Positions 34,215-42,992 of a DNA stretch of 64,000 nt are shown one piece after another. A program made the translations under genes and the position numbers. Every line of letters starts with the position of its first letter. Position 1 is the first letter of the stretch. The DNA is from Candidatus Gastranaerophilales bacterium (GTDB taxonomy: Bacteria > Cyanobacteriota > Vampirovibrionia > Gastranaerophilales > Gastranaerophilaceae): positions 248,001 through 312,000 of the forward strand of contig CALVEM010000001.1 of NCBI GenBank assembly GCA_944326605.1. The letters are read 5' to 3'. A model generated the notes under the pieces. It saw nothing but the letters and a program-made list of their open reading frames with translations, was not told the DNA's origin and made no database searches.

Positions 34215-35201
34215 TTGTGCGAGCAAAGTGAGCATACAACTGCGGGAGAGGGTGCTATGCACGTAGTCCTGTCGAACAATTCATGTCAGTCCTTAGTATG
34301 TTATAGTGGTGGTGCTACCCAAGCCGTGCATGACATTGAAAATTTATGCAAAATCCGTGTGTCGGATGGAACGGCTACGCTGCCCCCTCACTCTAACTCT
34401 CTCCCCAAAGGGGCGAGAGGAGAAAAGAAAATACCCTCTCACTCAATCCCTCCCCTGGGGGAGGGAAGCAGAGAAACTCTCTTCACGTTTCACTCTTCAC
34501 TGAAACGAACTTACCATCTTAACGTCTTAACGTCCTATCGTCTAAAGAAATGTGCTTTTACTTTAGCTGAGGTCTTAATCACCCTCGGGATAATCGGTGT
34601 AGTTGCCGCGATGACAATTCCTTCTGTTGTCGGTAATTATCAAAAGCTAAAGACGATTTCTTATGTCAAAAAATTTTACAGCGATATAAATAATGCAGTC
34701 AGAATGTCAGTTGTTGATAATGGTGATGTGGAATTGTGGATGGAAGATTATCGTCAGGATAATTATTCTGCAAACCTCAAATTTTTACAGGAGTATATTT
34801 TGCCTTATATAAAATATCTCCGGGTAGAAAATTGCAACGAGCAGAGAGCTTGCGTTTATTTGCCTTATGGGATGTTTTCTTACAGAGTGGATTACAATGG
34901 GGGAGATATTGCTTTTTTCGTGAATAGTAAGTATGAAAGATTTCCTAAAAATTATTTTGCATTTCAATTAAACAAAAAAAATGATAATCCGAGTTTAGCC
35001 AACCGTCCAACTGTTGAGCCTTATGTGTATAATTGGAATGGAGATTATAATCCGCCGGTATCCAATACTTTAAAAACTGCAGGATGGGGCGGATGCAATA
35101 CTAATGCAGGCGATGATGCAAAATATGCTTATTGTACAAAGTGGATTCAATTGAATAACTGGGAAGTTCCAGATGATTACCCGTGGAATGCTAAAGAGTA
35201 G
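34215..35201 (+). CDS. prepilin-like protein E with the longest repeat-derived leader
   Basis: 328 residues from TTG 34215, which is not a persuasive start. About 115 residues of leader are translated palindromic repeats (including CCCTCTCC-type blocks), then KKCAFTLAEVLITLGIIGVVAAMTIP. The mature part has NYQKLKTISYVKKFYSDINNAV, several central cysteines, a poorly conserved family motif and a late NNWEVPDDYPW followed by five extra residues. Expected to be made only when the G tract at 34033-34042 is 8 or 11 long. Its end overlaps the convergent lpxK by 11 bases. Confidence 0.85.
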   Translation: MCEQSEHTTAGEGAMHVVLSNNSCQSLVCYSGGATQAVHDIENLCKIRVSDGTATLPPHSNSLPKGARGEKKIPSHSIPPLGEGSRETLFTFHSSLKRTYHLNVLTSYRLKKCAFTLAEVLITLGIIGVVAAMTIPSVVGNYQKLKTISYVKKFYSDINNAVRMSVVDNGDVELWMEDYRQDNYSANLKFLQEYILPYIKYLRVENCNEQRACVYLPYGMFSYRVDYNGGDIAFFVNSKYERFPKNYFAFQLNKKNDNPSLANRPTVEPYVYNWNGDYNPPVSNTLKTAGWGGCNTNAGDDAKYAYCTKWIQLNNWEVPDDYPWNAKE

Positions 35202-36225
35202 AGGTATTCATGAGTTGTTCTATGTCTATTACGATTTTAAGTTTTAAGGCATAAATATCGCAGCGATTGAAATTAAGCATTTTGACCGCATCTTTTTCTG
35301 TTGTTATAATTGTTCCTTCGGGAATATCTTCTTCTTTATATATATGATGATCGTCAAATGCAATTTTTTCTTTTATATCGTAATCTTTTAAAAAGTTAAA
35401 AAATTGTTCGGGCTGACCGATTGCGCATAGTGCTGTAATTTTTGAGCCTTCTTCAAGATATTCGTTTGTTTTTATATTATATACGTAATCCGGTTCTGTA
35501 CGACATACTTGAGTTTGTACATTCAATTTTTTTTGCATTATTTTCGCAAGTTTTTCTGCTCTTGAGTGGTCAATGTTTTTGCTCACTATAACGAGCCTGT
35601 CAATCCTTTTGAAACTTTCTGGACCTTCTCTTAAAGGACCTGCCGGAAGAAGTTTTTCGTTGCCGAAACCTTTTTCACTGTCCATTAAAACAATATCTAA
35701 ATCCCTATGCAGTTTTCTGTGCTGAAATCCGTCATCTAAGATAATTTTTGTAACTCCGAAATTTTTAATTGCATATTTAGAGGCTTCATATCTGTTTTTT
35801 GATGTTATAACAATTGCACTTTTTGTATTAGTGGCAAGCCAGAACGGTTCATCTCCTGCAAGTCTTGCATTATAATAAATTTTTTCTCCGTCAGAAATTA
35901 TGTTGATATTTTTATTAGAAAGTTTTCCGCCGTAACCGCGTGATATAATTGCTGTTTTGTCGCCTTTTGATATAAAATATTTCGCGATTTCCGATACAAC
36001 AGGGGTTTTCCCAACGCCGCCGGTTGTTATATTACCGACAGATATTACAAATGCATCGACTTTCTTCGGCTTCAAAATATGTTTGTCATAAAGCAGATTT
36101 TTGAGGCTGCTTCCTGCTCCGTAGAATATTGACGCGAATTCCAGTAATTTTACAAGAGTGCCTTTTGCGTTTTTATTATAGTGAATTTTTGTAATTTCCG
36201 TTTTTATATTCAAATTACCCCTCAT
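35191..36225 (-). CDS. lpxK: tetraacyldisaccharide 4'-kinase
   Basis: 344 residues. Phosphorylates the lipid A disaccharide at the inner membrane, evidence for an LPS-type outer membrane. N-terminal amphipathic segment, then the P-loop SVGNITTGGVGKTP, SRGYGG, GDEP, the conserved DDGFQH (about residue 170 onward), and DHH near the C-terminus. The frame extends to 36252, but those first nine codons read out of a palindromic repeat, so ATG 36225 is chosen. Lies 21 bases or more downstream of mlaD on the same strand. Confidence 0.9.
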   Translation of the reverse strand: MRGNLNIKTEITKIHYNKNAKGTLVKLLEFASIFYGAGSSLKNLLYDKHILKPKKVDAFVISVGNITTGGVGKTPVVSEIAKYFISKGDKTAIISRGYGGKLSNKNINIISDGEKIYYNARLAGDEPFWLATNTKSAIVITSKNRYEASKYAIKNFGVTKIILDDGFQHRKLHRDLDIVLMDSEKGFGNEKLLPAGPLREGPESFKRIDRLVIVSKNIDHSRAEKLAKIMQKKLNVQTQVCRTEPDYVYNIKTNEYLEEGSKITALCAIGQPEQFFNFLKDYDIKEKIAFDDHHIYKEEDIPEGTIITTEKDAVKMLNFNRCDIYALKLKIVIDIEQLMNTSTL

Positions 36226-36262
36226 CCGCCTTTCAGGCTCCTTCTCCCGCAAGGGGCGAAGG
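36226..36262. repeat. palindromic repeat at the lpxK 5' end
   Basis: CCTTTCAGG and CTTCTCCCGCAAGGGGCGAAG arms between mlaD and lpxK. Related to the CCCTCTCC family. Confidence 0.5.
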
Positions 36263-36272
36263 ATAAAGAACT

Positions 36273-37634
36273 TTAGAACATCAATCTCCAGAGTAAAAAT
36301 CTCTTATTCAATTTTTCAGAGAATTTTCTCAAGTTGCAGGTGGTTGCTCTTGTGTTTTCAACAATAGATTCAAGCTCGGTTTTATTTTCCGGAGTTACTT
36401 TATTTACGGCATCAAGCGCTTTTGAAATATCTACCATAGCTTGATTGATATTTGCAACAGCTCTGTTTATATCGTTTTTGAGCTGATCATCTTTGGTCAG
36501 AGAATTTACATAACTGCTGATTTCATTTACATTATGCGTAATTGCTCTTATATCTTGTGCCATTTGTTCGGCTTCCTGTTCATCTCCGATAATTTTATTT
36601 AGATTTTGTGATAACTTATCAAGAGAATTTGCAGTTGACATCATGGTTGTCTTAAATTGCGGATCGCCGATTATATTGTTTATGTTGTAAGAAAGCATAT
36701 TGAAGTCTGTTGTCGCTTTATCCATCATAATCATCAATTGATTTAGGTCGCCTTTAGAAGTGTCAATAAGATCATTGAGTTTTGCCATAGTATCGCTTGT
36801 CTGACCTGTTAGTGCATTTATATGCGATACAGACATTTTTAACTCGGCAATAACTTGATCTGACAACAGGTCGTTAATCTTTTTATTTGTCTCTGTTAAA
36901 GATTCTGCTGCACGGTATTGCCAGTCCATAAAGTCGGCAATTCTCATCGGTTCTATGATTGTATACGGAGAAGTTTGCGAAGGATATGGGAGTGTAATAT
37001 CATCCAGAGTTGAAATTCGCAACACGTTAGTGCCGTTTTCTTTTACAACTTTGCCTTTTAAAAATTCGGGTAAAACAAGCCCGGGAAGATTAATTACATA
37101 ATCAACTTTATATGCAAAGTTAGTTTTAATATTATCTTTTATGGCGTAAGGTAAAACATCTTTTGAGACTACTTCTATGTTTTTTATTTTGCCTACGTCA
37201 TAGTATTTCTTATCAAGTTTCATTTGAACATTGTCATCTTTATACAGAATATCTTTGGTCAGCATCGGAACATAAACCGTCCTTGTTTTCGGCGGTGTAA
37301 TTTCTAAAAATAATTCTCCGATAAGCCCCGATTGTTGAATGGAAAGTATTGAGGCTTTCGGAATATCGACATTAGGTTCTGTTATTACGAATTTTACTTT
37401 AACGTAGCTGTTTTCACCGTCAATAACAGGTGTAATTTCTTCAACCTGTCCTACACGCAGCCCCATCATTTGAACGCCGGCTCCGGGGCGCATGCCGTTA
37501 ACATCTTTAAATTTAACCTCTACCCTGTCAGCAGAAGAAAAAGTACGCCCTTTTACTTTAAAAACGACTCCTATTAAAAGCACTAATGCCAGTAATGTTA
37601 AAAGCCCTACTTTAAAAGATGATGAAAATTTCAT
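36273..37634 (-). CDS. mlaD: MCE-family lipid transport protein (MlaD-like)
   Basis: 453 residues. One N-terminal membrane anchor (about 8-26), an MCE domain (about 35-115) with VKFKDVNGMRPGAGVQMMGLRVGQV, then a long helical/coiled-coil region (about 240-440) typical of longer MCE proteins that form tubes across the periplasm. Substrate-binding part of an Mla-type phospholipid transporter; likely partner of the permease at 19685-20413. Upstream of lpxK. Confidence 0.87.
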   Translation of the reverse strand: MKFSSSFKVGLLTLLALVLLIGVVFKVKGRTFSSADRVEVKFKDVNGMRPGAGVQMMGLRVGQVEEITPVIDGENSYVKVKFVITEPNVDIPKASILSIQQSGLIGELFLEITPPKTRTVYVPMLTKDILYKDDNVQMKLDKKYYDVGKIKNIEVVSKDVLPYAIKDNIKTNFAYKVDYVINLPGLVLPEFLKGKVVKENGTNVLRISTLDDITLPYPSQTSPYTIIEPMRIADFMDWQYRAAESLTETNKKINDLLSDQVIAELKMSVSHINALTGQTSDTMAKLNDLIDTSKGDLNQLMIMMDKATTDFNMLSYNINNIIGDPQFKTTMMSTANSLDKLSQNLNKIIGDEQEAEQMAQDIRAITHNVNEISSYVNSLTKDDQLKNDINRAVANINQAMVDISKALDAVNKVTPENKTELESIVENTRATTCNLRKFSEKLNKRFLLWRLMF

Positions 37635-37700
37635 TTGATGCCTTTCCTACTTTAAATTTATTGTAGCAAAAACAACAAATTTATGCAAAATTGTAATTTT

Positions 37701-37735
37701 TTGTCACCCTGAACTTGTTTCAAATTCGGAATGAT
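37701..37735. repeat. degenerate palindromic repeat
   Basis: CACCCTGAACTTGTTTCA followed by a partial second arm. Decayed copy of the CTGAACTTGTTTCAG family. Confidence 0.45.
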
Positions 37736-37749
37736 ATTATGACTGTTTA

Positions 37750-38457
37750 TTACAAATAATTAGCCAGAATATTTCTTACGTAATTTTGAGTTTCTTTGTA
37801 AGGCGGTACTCCGTCATATCTGTCCACGGCTCCAGGTCCTGCATTATAGGCCGCTAGTGCTAAAATCATATTGCCGTTATATTTATCAAGCATTGATTTT
37901 AAATATTTTACTCCGCCTTCTACATTCTGAACGATATTATAAGGATCTTTAACCCCTAGATTTTTAGCTGTCGAGGGCATCAACTGCATTAACCCCATAG
38001 CGCCGGCTTTTGATTTTGCTTTCGGGTTAAATCCTGATTCCTGTTTAATCAAAGCTTGAACAAGTTTTTCATCAACTCCGTGTTTTTTTGAAATCTGTGA
38101 GACTACATCAAGAATTTGTGATTTACTTGCAGGCTGGGTATTAGCCTGTATTGCAGCTGCTTCATTAAGAGCATTTGTGAGGCTGATTTGCGGGGATTGT
38201 CTTACAATATCCGCATTAACCGATTTGAGATGCGGATCTAAAAGCAGTGTCCCGAAATTTGATTTTGTTGTTGATTGCAAAACTTTTTCAAATGACGGTG
38301 AGTTAACTTTATTATTGGGATAAATTGTATCAAGCGGGTTCTGTACTTCGTTTGCTGCAGTCAAATTATTTACTTTTCCTGCTATTTGCGCATAACGTTC
38401 TAAAGCCTGCGTTTGCCCGCCTGTATTTAATAAGCCTTGAATAAATTGTGAGAACAT
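37750..38457 (-). CDS. lytic transglycosylase (SLT domain)
   Basis: 235 residues. C-terminal half is a goose-lysozyme-like SLT domain: catalytic Glu140 in IKQESGFNPKA, GLMQLMP (155-161), and LAAYNAGPGAV (201-211). The N-terminal 110 residues are Asn/Gln-rich and lack an obvious signal peptide. That pattern resembles soluble transglycosylases linked to flagella, pili or secretion machines, but no such cluster is here. Cleaves the glycan strands of peptidoglycan. Confidence 0.9.
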   Translation of the reverse strand: MFSQFIQGLLNTGGQTQALERYAQIAGKVNNLTAANEVQNPLDTIYPNNKVNSPSFEKVLQSTTKSNFGTLLLDPHLKSVNADIVRQSPQISLTNALNEAAAIQANTQPASKSQILDVVSQISKKHGVDEKLVQALIKQESGFNPKAKSKAGAMGLMQLMPSTAKNLGVKDPYNIVQNVEGGVKYLKSMLDKYNGNMILALAAYNAGPGAVDRYDGVPPYKETQNYVRNILANYL

Positions 38458-38967
38458 CTTTTTCTACCCTTTAGATATAAAACCTTCCTCCGATTATATT
38501 TTACATACAATCGGATTTTTTCGTATCCTCTATTTGAATTAATGATTTTTGCAAATTTGTCAAATAAACATAAGATATGTTATATGTATATTTTCCTCTC
38601 TTTGTAGAGGAAAATATACGCAATCAGAGGATAAGAAGATAAGAGGGTAAGCTATTTACGGTGCGCAAAGCGCACGAAAAAATTGTCCTCTCTCCCCATT
38701 GGGGAGAGAGTTAGAGAGAGGGGCTTTAATAATTACTGCTTAACGAAACGATAACAAAACGAGTGCTGTTTGAGCGGTAATGCGATTGCGGATCAAGTCC
38801 GCAATGACGAAAAATATAGCGAGTTCATCCGCTCTAGTTGAATTTAGTTGTAGGTCGGATTTACTAATCCGACAAAATTTAAGTCTGTATGGTACGGCCT
38901 ACTTACTTTTACCCCTCACCCTAACCCTCTCCCACAAGGGGAGAGGGAAATAAACTGATAACATATC
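38458..38967. repeat. gene-free mosaic of palindromic repeats
   Basis: About 500 bases without a convincing gene. It contains a perfect 14-base inverted repeat (38586-38619), CTCTCCCCATTGGGGAGAG blocks (about 38690-38723), a GCGGATCAAGTCCGC palindrome (about 38796-38812), a GTCGGATTTACTAATCCGAC palindrome (about 38855-38874), and a CCCTCTCCCACAAGGGGAGAGGG block (about 38927-38949). The same pieces make up the pilin leaders. Confidence 0.7.
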
Positions 38968-40089
38968 TTATGTTATGTACATGCAGTCGCCGTAAGAGAA
39001 AAAACGATAATTATTTTCTATTGCTTCTTTGTATGCCTCAAATATAAAATCTTTACCCGCAAGCGCACTTACCAGCATCAAAAGCGTGGATTTCGGCAGG
39101 TGGAAATTTGTTATCAGGTTATCTATAACCTTAAACTCGTACGGCGGATAAATAAATAATTCCGAATGGTCATGACAGGGTTTTATACAGCCGTATTTTT
39201 GATATGCTGTTTCTAAAGTTCTGACAGTTGTTGTTCCGACTGCAACAATTTTTTTACCTTCGGCTTTTGACCTGTTTATTTGTTCGGCGGCTTTTTCTGA
39301 AATCTCAAAGGTTTCAGAATGCATTTTGTGATTTTCTACATTTTCACACTGAACAGGTCTGAATGTTCCAAGCCCTACATTTAAGGTAACATAAGCTAAT
39401 TCAATACCTTTATTCTCGAGTTTTTGTAAGATTTCTTTTGTAAAATGCAAACCTGCTGTGGGTGCGGCAACAGAACCTTCGTCTTTTGCATAAACTGTCT
39501 GGTATCTTTCAAAATCGAGTTTTTTTAAATCTTCATTCGGGATTTTTCTCTCAATATATGGGGGAAGTGGTATCTGGCCGTTTCTGTGCAGTACATCAAG
39601 AAGATTATCACCTTCAAATATCAATTCAACAAGCCATTCGCCGTTTTCTTCCAAACGTTTTACAGCCCTGACAGACAGTTCATCGCTTATTTTAATAATT
39701 GTATCAGGCTTAACTCTTTTTGACGGCTTAATCAATACTTCCCAGTTTTCTTGTTGTTTCCCTCGCCCATTTGGGGAGAGGGTAGAATTGCTTAATGAAC
39801 ATTGTGAATTTAGCAATTCGGGAGAGGGACTATATTGTTTCAGCAAAAAAACTTCAATTGTAGCACCGGTATCTTTGTGTCCGATCAGGCGTGCCGGCAG
39901 TACTTTTGTGTTATTCATTACCAGAAGCGTATTACTGTCAAGCAGGTCAACAATATCGTAAAAATGTTTATGAGAAATGGTTCTATCCTTACGGTTTAGA
40001 ACCATCATTTTAGAATTTTCTCTTTTATCCGCAGGCATCTGCGCGATTAATTCTTCGGGTAAGCTGTAATCATAGTCTGAAAGTAACAT
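38968..40089 (-). CDS. queA: S-adenosylmethionine:tRNA ribosyltransferase-isomerase with in-frame repeat insertion
   Basis: 373 residues. Penultimate enzyme of queuosine synthesis. It has SDYDYSLPEELIAQ, NNTKVLPARLIG, ATIEVFLL, the later SVAAPTAGLHFT, LNVGLGTFRPV and GTTTVRTLE. Between EVFLLKQ and NWEVLIKPSKRVK, residues about 86-113 (YSPSPELLNSQC to GRGKQQ) have no counterpart in the family as I know it and are encoded by a CCCTCTCC-type palindromic repeat (about 39760-39830). The reading frame is kept, so the enzyme may still work, with a 28-residue loop added near the substrate domain. Confidence 0.9.
   Translation of the reverse strand: MLLSDYDYSLPEELIAQMPADKRENSKMMVLNRKDRTISHKHFYDIVDLLDSNTLLVMNNTKVLPARLIGHKDTGATIEVFLLKQYSPSPELLNSQCSLSNSTLSPNGRGKQQENWEVLIKPSKRVKPDTIIKISDELSVRAVKRLEENGEWLVELIFEGDNLLDVLHRNGQIPLPPYIERKIPNEDLKKLDFERYQTVYAKDEGSVAAPTAGLHFTKEILQKLENKGIELAYVTLNVGLGTFRPVQCENVENHKMHSETFEISEKAAEQINRSKAEGKKIVAVGTTTVRTLETAYQKYGCIKPCHDHSELFIYPPYEFKVIDNLITNFHLPKSTLLMLVSALAGKDFIFEAYKEAIENNYRFFSYGDCMYIT
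39760..39830. repeat. palindromic repeat inserted inside queA, in frame
   Basis: CCTCGCCCATTTGGGGAGAGG, then GAATTGCTTAATG / GAATTTAGCAATTC arms and GGGAGAGGG. Clean in-frame insertion. Confidence 0.7.
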
Positions 40090-40106
40090 TTTAATATCTC
40101 TTATTT

Positions 40107-40176
40107 TTGAGATGCTGAAATAAATTCAGCATGACGATTGTTTTTTGTCATCCCGAACTTGTTTCGGGATCTCTTT
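40107..40176. repeat. pair of palindromic repeats between queA and yidC
   Basis: GATGCTGAAATAAATTCAGC and TCATCCCGAACTTGTTTCGGGA, back to back. Translated they give the familiar spurious VIPNLFRDL-type peptide. Confidence 0.65.
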
Positions 40177-40179
40177 AAA

Positions 40180-41268
40180 TTATTCCTTAGGTTCAATTTT
40201 TTTTGCGCCTGCAATATCCGAATCCGTAACAATATTTTTTGTACGTTCCTGCTCCATGTCAATCTGCTTATTCACAATAACAGTCTGCAAAATTTGGATT
40301 ATATTGCTTGTTACGAGGTATAATAAAACACCTGCAGGAATAGGGATTATAACAAATGTACCGATAATCATAATCGGCATAAATGTTCCCATTGATTTCT
40401 GGATAGCTTCCTGAGTAGGATCAAGCGCGCCGTCTTTGGGTTTGTTGGTTGCCATCATAACTTTTTGAGATGCAAACATTGTGAGCGCAAACAATGCAAT
40501 CAAAATAAATACATCCCAGTGGAAAGTTCTTTCTGCAACAGTTGTCGGGACAGATGCCGCTAAGACGCTGCCTTCTTTTTTGAATGTAATGTTTTCGATT
40601 TCCTTATTTGACATATCGGTAACGGCAATTTCTGCTTTTTCAATGCTGTCAAGCTGTGCAAATTTTAAATTCAAATGATCTAAATCAATTTTGAAATCAA
40701 CATTTTCTCCGGGTTTAAATTCTCCCTGAATTTCAACGGCTTTATTAGGATCTTTAATTTTTACATTTTCAAGAGTTTCATCCGGCAGATATACTGTTGC
40801 GGTTTTTCCTAAAGTAAAAGTATCACCCTGCGAAACGCCGAAAGTTCCGTCATAAGATCTTCCTGCAGTTGCTCTTAAAGTAGTATCAAGTCTGCTCAAA
40901 AATCCTAAAGATGTATCGCCTGCAATTTGAATAAACTGAGGGCTCATCAAAGCCGAATATAAAAGTATGAAAATAGGTAACTGGATTAATAAAGGCAGAC
41001 ATCCTCCCATCGGGTTAAACTTATGTTCTTTATAAAATTCCATAAGTTTTTGCTGCATTTTTTGCGGATCGCTTTTGTATCTGTCTTGAATAGCCTTAAT
41101 TTTCGGCTGCAAATTCTGCATCATCTTCATGGAGCGTTGTTGTGATACATTCAGCGGCCACATTGCAAGCCTTATGACAACTGTCAATAATATAATTGCA
41201 AGCCCGTAATTTCCGACAAGGGTAGCCAGAGCTTTTAATGCCTCAATAGTTAAAGTTGTAAAATCCAA
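40180..41268 (-). CDS. yidC: membrane protein insertase YidC/Oxa1
   Basis: 362 residues. Membrane segment near the N-terminus (LATLVGNYGLAIILLTVVIRL), the cytoplasmic SQQRSMKMMQNLQPKIKAIQ loop, FNPMGGCLPLLIQLPIFILLY, then a periplasmic insertion (about 115-215), and three further membrane segments. Short form without the large proteobacterial P1 domain, but with an internal periplasmic domain between the second and third core helices. Inserts membrane proteins with or without Sec. Confidence 0.92.
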   Translation of the reverse strand: MDFTTLTIEALKALATLVGNYGLAIILLTVVIRLAMWPLNVSQQRSMKMMQNLQPKIKAIQDRYKSDPQKMQQKLMEFYKEHKFNPMGGCLPLLIQLPIFILLYSALMSPQFIQIAGDTSLGFLSRLDTTLRATAGRSYDGTFGVSQGDTFTLGKTATVYLPDETLENVKIKDPNKAVEIQGEFKPGENVDFKIDLDHLNLKFAQLDSIEKAEIAVTDMSNKEIENITFKKEGSVLAASVPTTVAERTFHWDVFILIALFALTMFASQKVMMATNKPKDGALDPTQEAIQKSMGTFMPIMIIGTFVIIPIPAGVLLYLVTSNIIQILQTVIVNKQIDMEQERTKNIVTDSDIAGAKKIEPKE

Positions 41269-41404
41269 TTTCCCTAATCCTCATTTAATAGTGTAAAATC
41301 TCTCTACAGAAGTTTAGTATAAAAGAAAGGGATAGTCAACTTTGAATAATTACATGTTGACTTTATATTATTTTTTGTATAATTTAAATAATGCAATAAC
41401 AAGA

Positions 41405-41481
41405 CGGGATGTGGCGCAGCTTGGTAGCGCACCTCGCTTGGGACGAGGGGGTCGCACGTTCAAATCGTGTCATCCCGACCA
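41405..41481 (+). tRNA. tRNA-Pro (anticodon TGG)
   Basis: Cloverleaf with acceptor CGGGATG / CATCCCG, anticodon stem CCTCG / CGAGG around CTTGGGA (anticodon TGG), T-loop GTTCAAATC, and CCA encoded at 41479-41481. Confidence 0.95.
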
Positions 41482-41491
41482 TTTAAAAAGA

Positions 41492-41549
41492 GATTGAATT
41501 TTATAAACTTCTGAAATATATGCAGAATATAAAAATTCAATCTTTTTTT
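41492..41549 (+). terminator. terminator after tRNA-Pro
   Basis: GATTGAATTTT (41492-41502) and AAAATTCAATC (41532-41542) with a T run behind it. Confidence 0.6.
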
Positions 41550-42357
41550 ATTCTTTATTGCTTAGTAAACTCTGTTTTGCTGCTACGCCTAAACCTATAC
41601 CTGCTATTACATAAGTCAGCCAGGCAAAGAAGTAATTTCTTTTCAGCGGTCCTAATTTGACGGCTTTGCCTAAAGTTTCTTTTGCTGCTTTTACACCTCT
41701 TATTGAGGCAAGTCCTTCTTCTATAATAGTCGGTAAAAATGAGGCAAAACCGATAACTCCTGCATTCTTTTCAATAAAGTTCTTTTTATTATCTTCCCTC
41801 GGCGGAATTGCGCCGTTTATTAATAAAAGTGCTGTCGGGACAGCCGATGCATATCCGCGTGATTTTTGAAGAAATCTCAGGAATTTTCCTTTGTGTGCAT
41901 TAATTGCATGCCCTAATTCATGCAAAATTAATGAAGGTTTACTTTTTGGCGCAACCGCAAGTTTTAATTGATCCGTATAAAATGCGTTCTCCCCTCTCGC
42001 AACAGGCTTGAGTGCTTCTCTGAGATTATCGCCGTAATTGTTAATATTTCTATTGTCTATAAAGTCCACCGTTACGTTAAGTTTATTCTTTTTGACCATA
42101 TTGCCGGCAGTTTTGTATATATTTTGAGCAGACGTAAATTCTTTGCCCTGCATAAGTTTGTTTCCGCACCATTGAGACGCTTTCTGCAGGAACATCGCAA
42201 ATGCCTGAAGCAGCCCAGCTGTTAAAAGAGTTTTTGCCGCATTCGGTTCGTGTACTTCTTCTTGCTGCGGCAGCATATAGTAGCCGTTATCCGGATAATT
42301 CCGGTAATAGCCGCTATAATTACCAAAATTAGGCTGTACACTACTTAAACCATTCAC
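41548..42357 (-). CDS. putative membrane-associated zinc metalloprotease (HELGH)
   Basis: 269 residues. HELGHAINAH (146-155) gives the zinc motif with His146, Glu147 and His150; IIEEGLAS (211-218) could supply the third ligand, as in gluzincins. Hydrophobic segments lie around 170-182, 200-210 and 243-261, and the first 40 residues are Tyr/Asn/Pro-rich. No family name is certain. Probable lineage-specific membrane protease. Confidence 0.7.
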   Translation of the reverse strand: MNGLSSVQPNFGNYSGYYRNYPDNGYYMLPQQEEVHEPNAAKTLLTAGLLQAFAMFLQKASQWCGNKLMQGKEFTSAQNIYKTAGNMVKKNKLNVTVDFIDNRNINNYGDNLREALKPVARGENAFYTDQLKLAVAPKSKPSLILHELGHAINAHKGKFLRFLQKSRGYASAVPTALLLINGAIPPREDNKKNFIEKNAGVIGFASFLPTIIEEGLASIRGVKAAKETLGKAVKLGPLKRNYFFAWLTYVIAGIGLGVAAKQSLLSNKE

Positions 42358-42395
42358 AATTTTATTAAAACAGGAAAATATTAAAAATTGCTAAT

Positions 42396-42530
42396 TTATT
42401 TTTCTTTGCTAAACATATCTTTACCAACTCCGCAAACCGGGCAGGTCCAATCTTCCGGCAGGTCTTCAAACTTTGCTGTTTCTGTTTCTTCATCGTAAAT
42501 ATATCCGCATACATTGCATTTATATTTCAT
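42396..42530 (-). CDS. rubredoxin
   Basis: 44 residues, [15 protein letters not shown] and the second iron half-site [13 protein letters not shown]: Cys5, Cys8, Cys30 and Cys33 bind one iron. Small electron carrier common in anaerobes, often serving oxygen or peroxide reduction. GGAGG-type site 6 bases before ATG 42530. Divergent from the thioesterase gene. Confidence 0.9.
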   Translation of the reverse strand: MKYKCNVCGYIYDEETETAKFEDLPEDWTCPVCGVGKDMFSKEK

Positions 42531-42548
42531 TTATTTCCCTCCTTGTGT

Positions 42549-42554
42549 TATAAT
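42549..42554 (+). promoter_or_regulatory. -10 box close to the thioesterase start
   Basis: TATAAT nine bases before ATG 42564, with no Shine-Dalgarno. Suggests a leaderless or nearly leaderless mRNA. No convincing -35 box. Confidence 0.4.
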
Positions 42555-42563
42555 AATTTTGTT

Positions 42564-42992
42564 ATGAAAAATATTTTTGAAACTAAAGTTTATTATTCAG
42601 ATACTGATGCTTACGGTGTTGTCTGGCATGGTGCATATTTGAGATGGATGGAAAAAGGTCGTGTAGATCTTTGCGATCAAATGGGGCTGGATCTTGTTTC
42701 TTTAAAAAATTCGGATATTTTGATGCCTGTTACAAATATGAATGTCAGATATAAAGCCTCCGCAAGGCTTGATGATACAATTATTATTGAAACATGGATT
42801 GAAAAATACAATAGCCTGTCGATTACTTTTAAACAGGTTATTAAATCAAAAGATACAAATAAAATTTTTATAGAAGCTTTGTTTGACGTTGTTGCTATAA
42901 GCGAAGCATCCGGTAAATTATACAGAAGGTTGCCTGAAACTGTTGTAAATGCGATTGAAAAGGATTCTGTGAAATGTCCGGTATCCGTTTAA
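42564..42992 (+). CDS. acyl-CoA thioesterase, 4HBT/YbgC-like hotdog fold
   Basis: 142 residues. YSDTDAYGVVWHGAYLRWME (11-30) is the 4-hydroxybenzoyl-CoA thioesterase signature, with Asp15 as likely catalytic residue and His22 close by. Hydrolyses acyl-CoA thioesters; specificity not readable. The frame opens at 42543, but ATG 42564 starts the conserved region. Overlaps the next gene by 19 bases. Confidence 0.87.
   Translation: MKNIFETKVYYSDTDAYGVVWHGAYLRWMEKGRVDLCDQMGLDLVSLKNSDILMPVTNMNVRYKASARLDDTIIIETWIEKYNSLSITFKQVIKSKDTNKIFIEALFDVVAISEASGKLYRRLPETVVNAIEKDSVKCPVSV

Noticed and set aside
38458-38967. CRISPR array suspected from many short repeats
   Set aside because: The repeats are different palindromes at irregular spacing, with no constant repeat-spacer pattern and no cas gene.
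40138-40414. ORFs on the plus strand over the yidC 3' end
   Set aside because: They read through the palindrome (VIPNLFRDL) and antisense to yidC; shadows.
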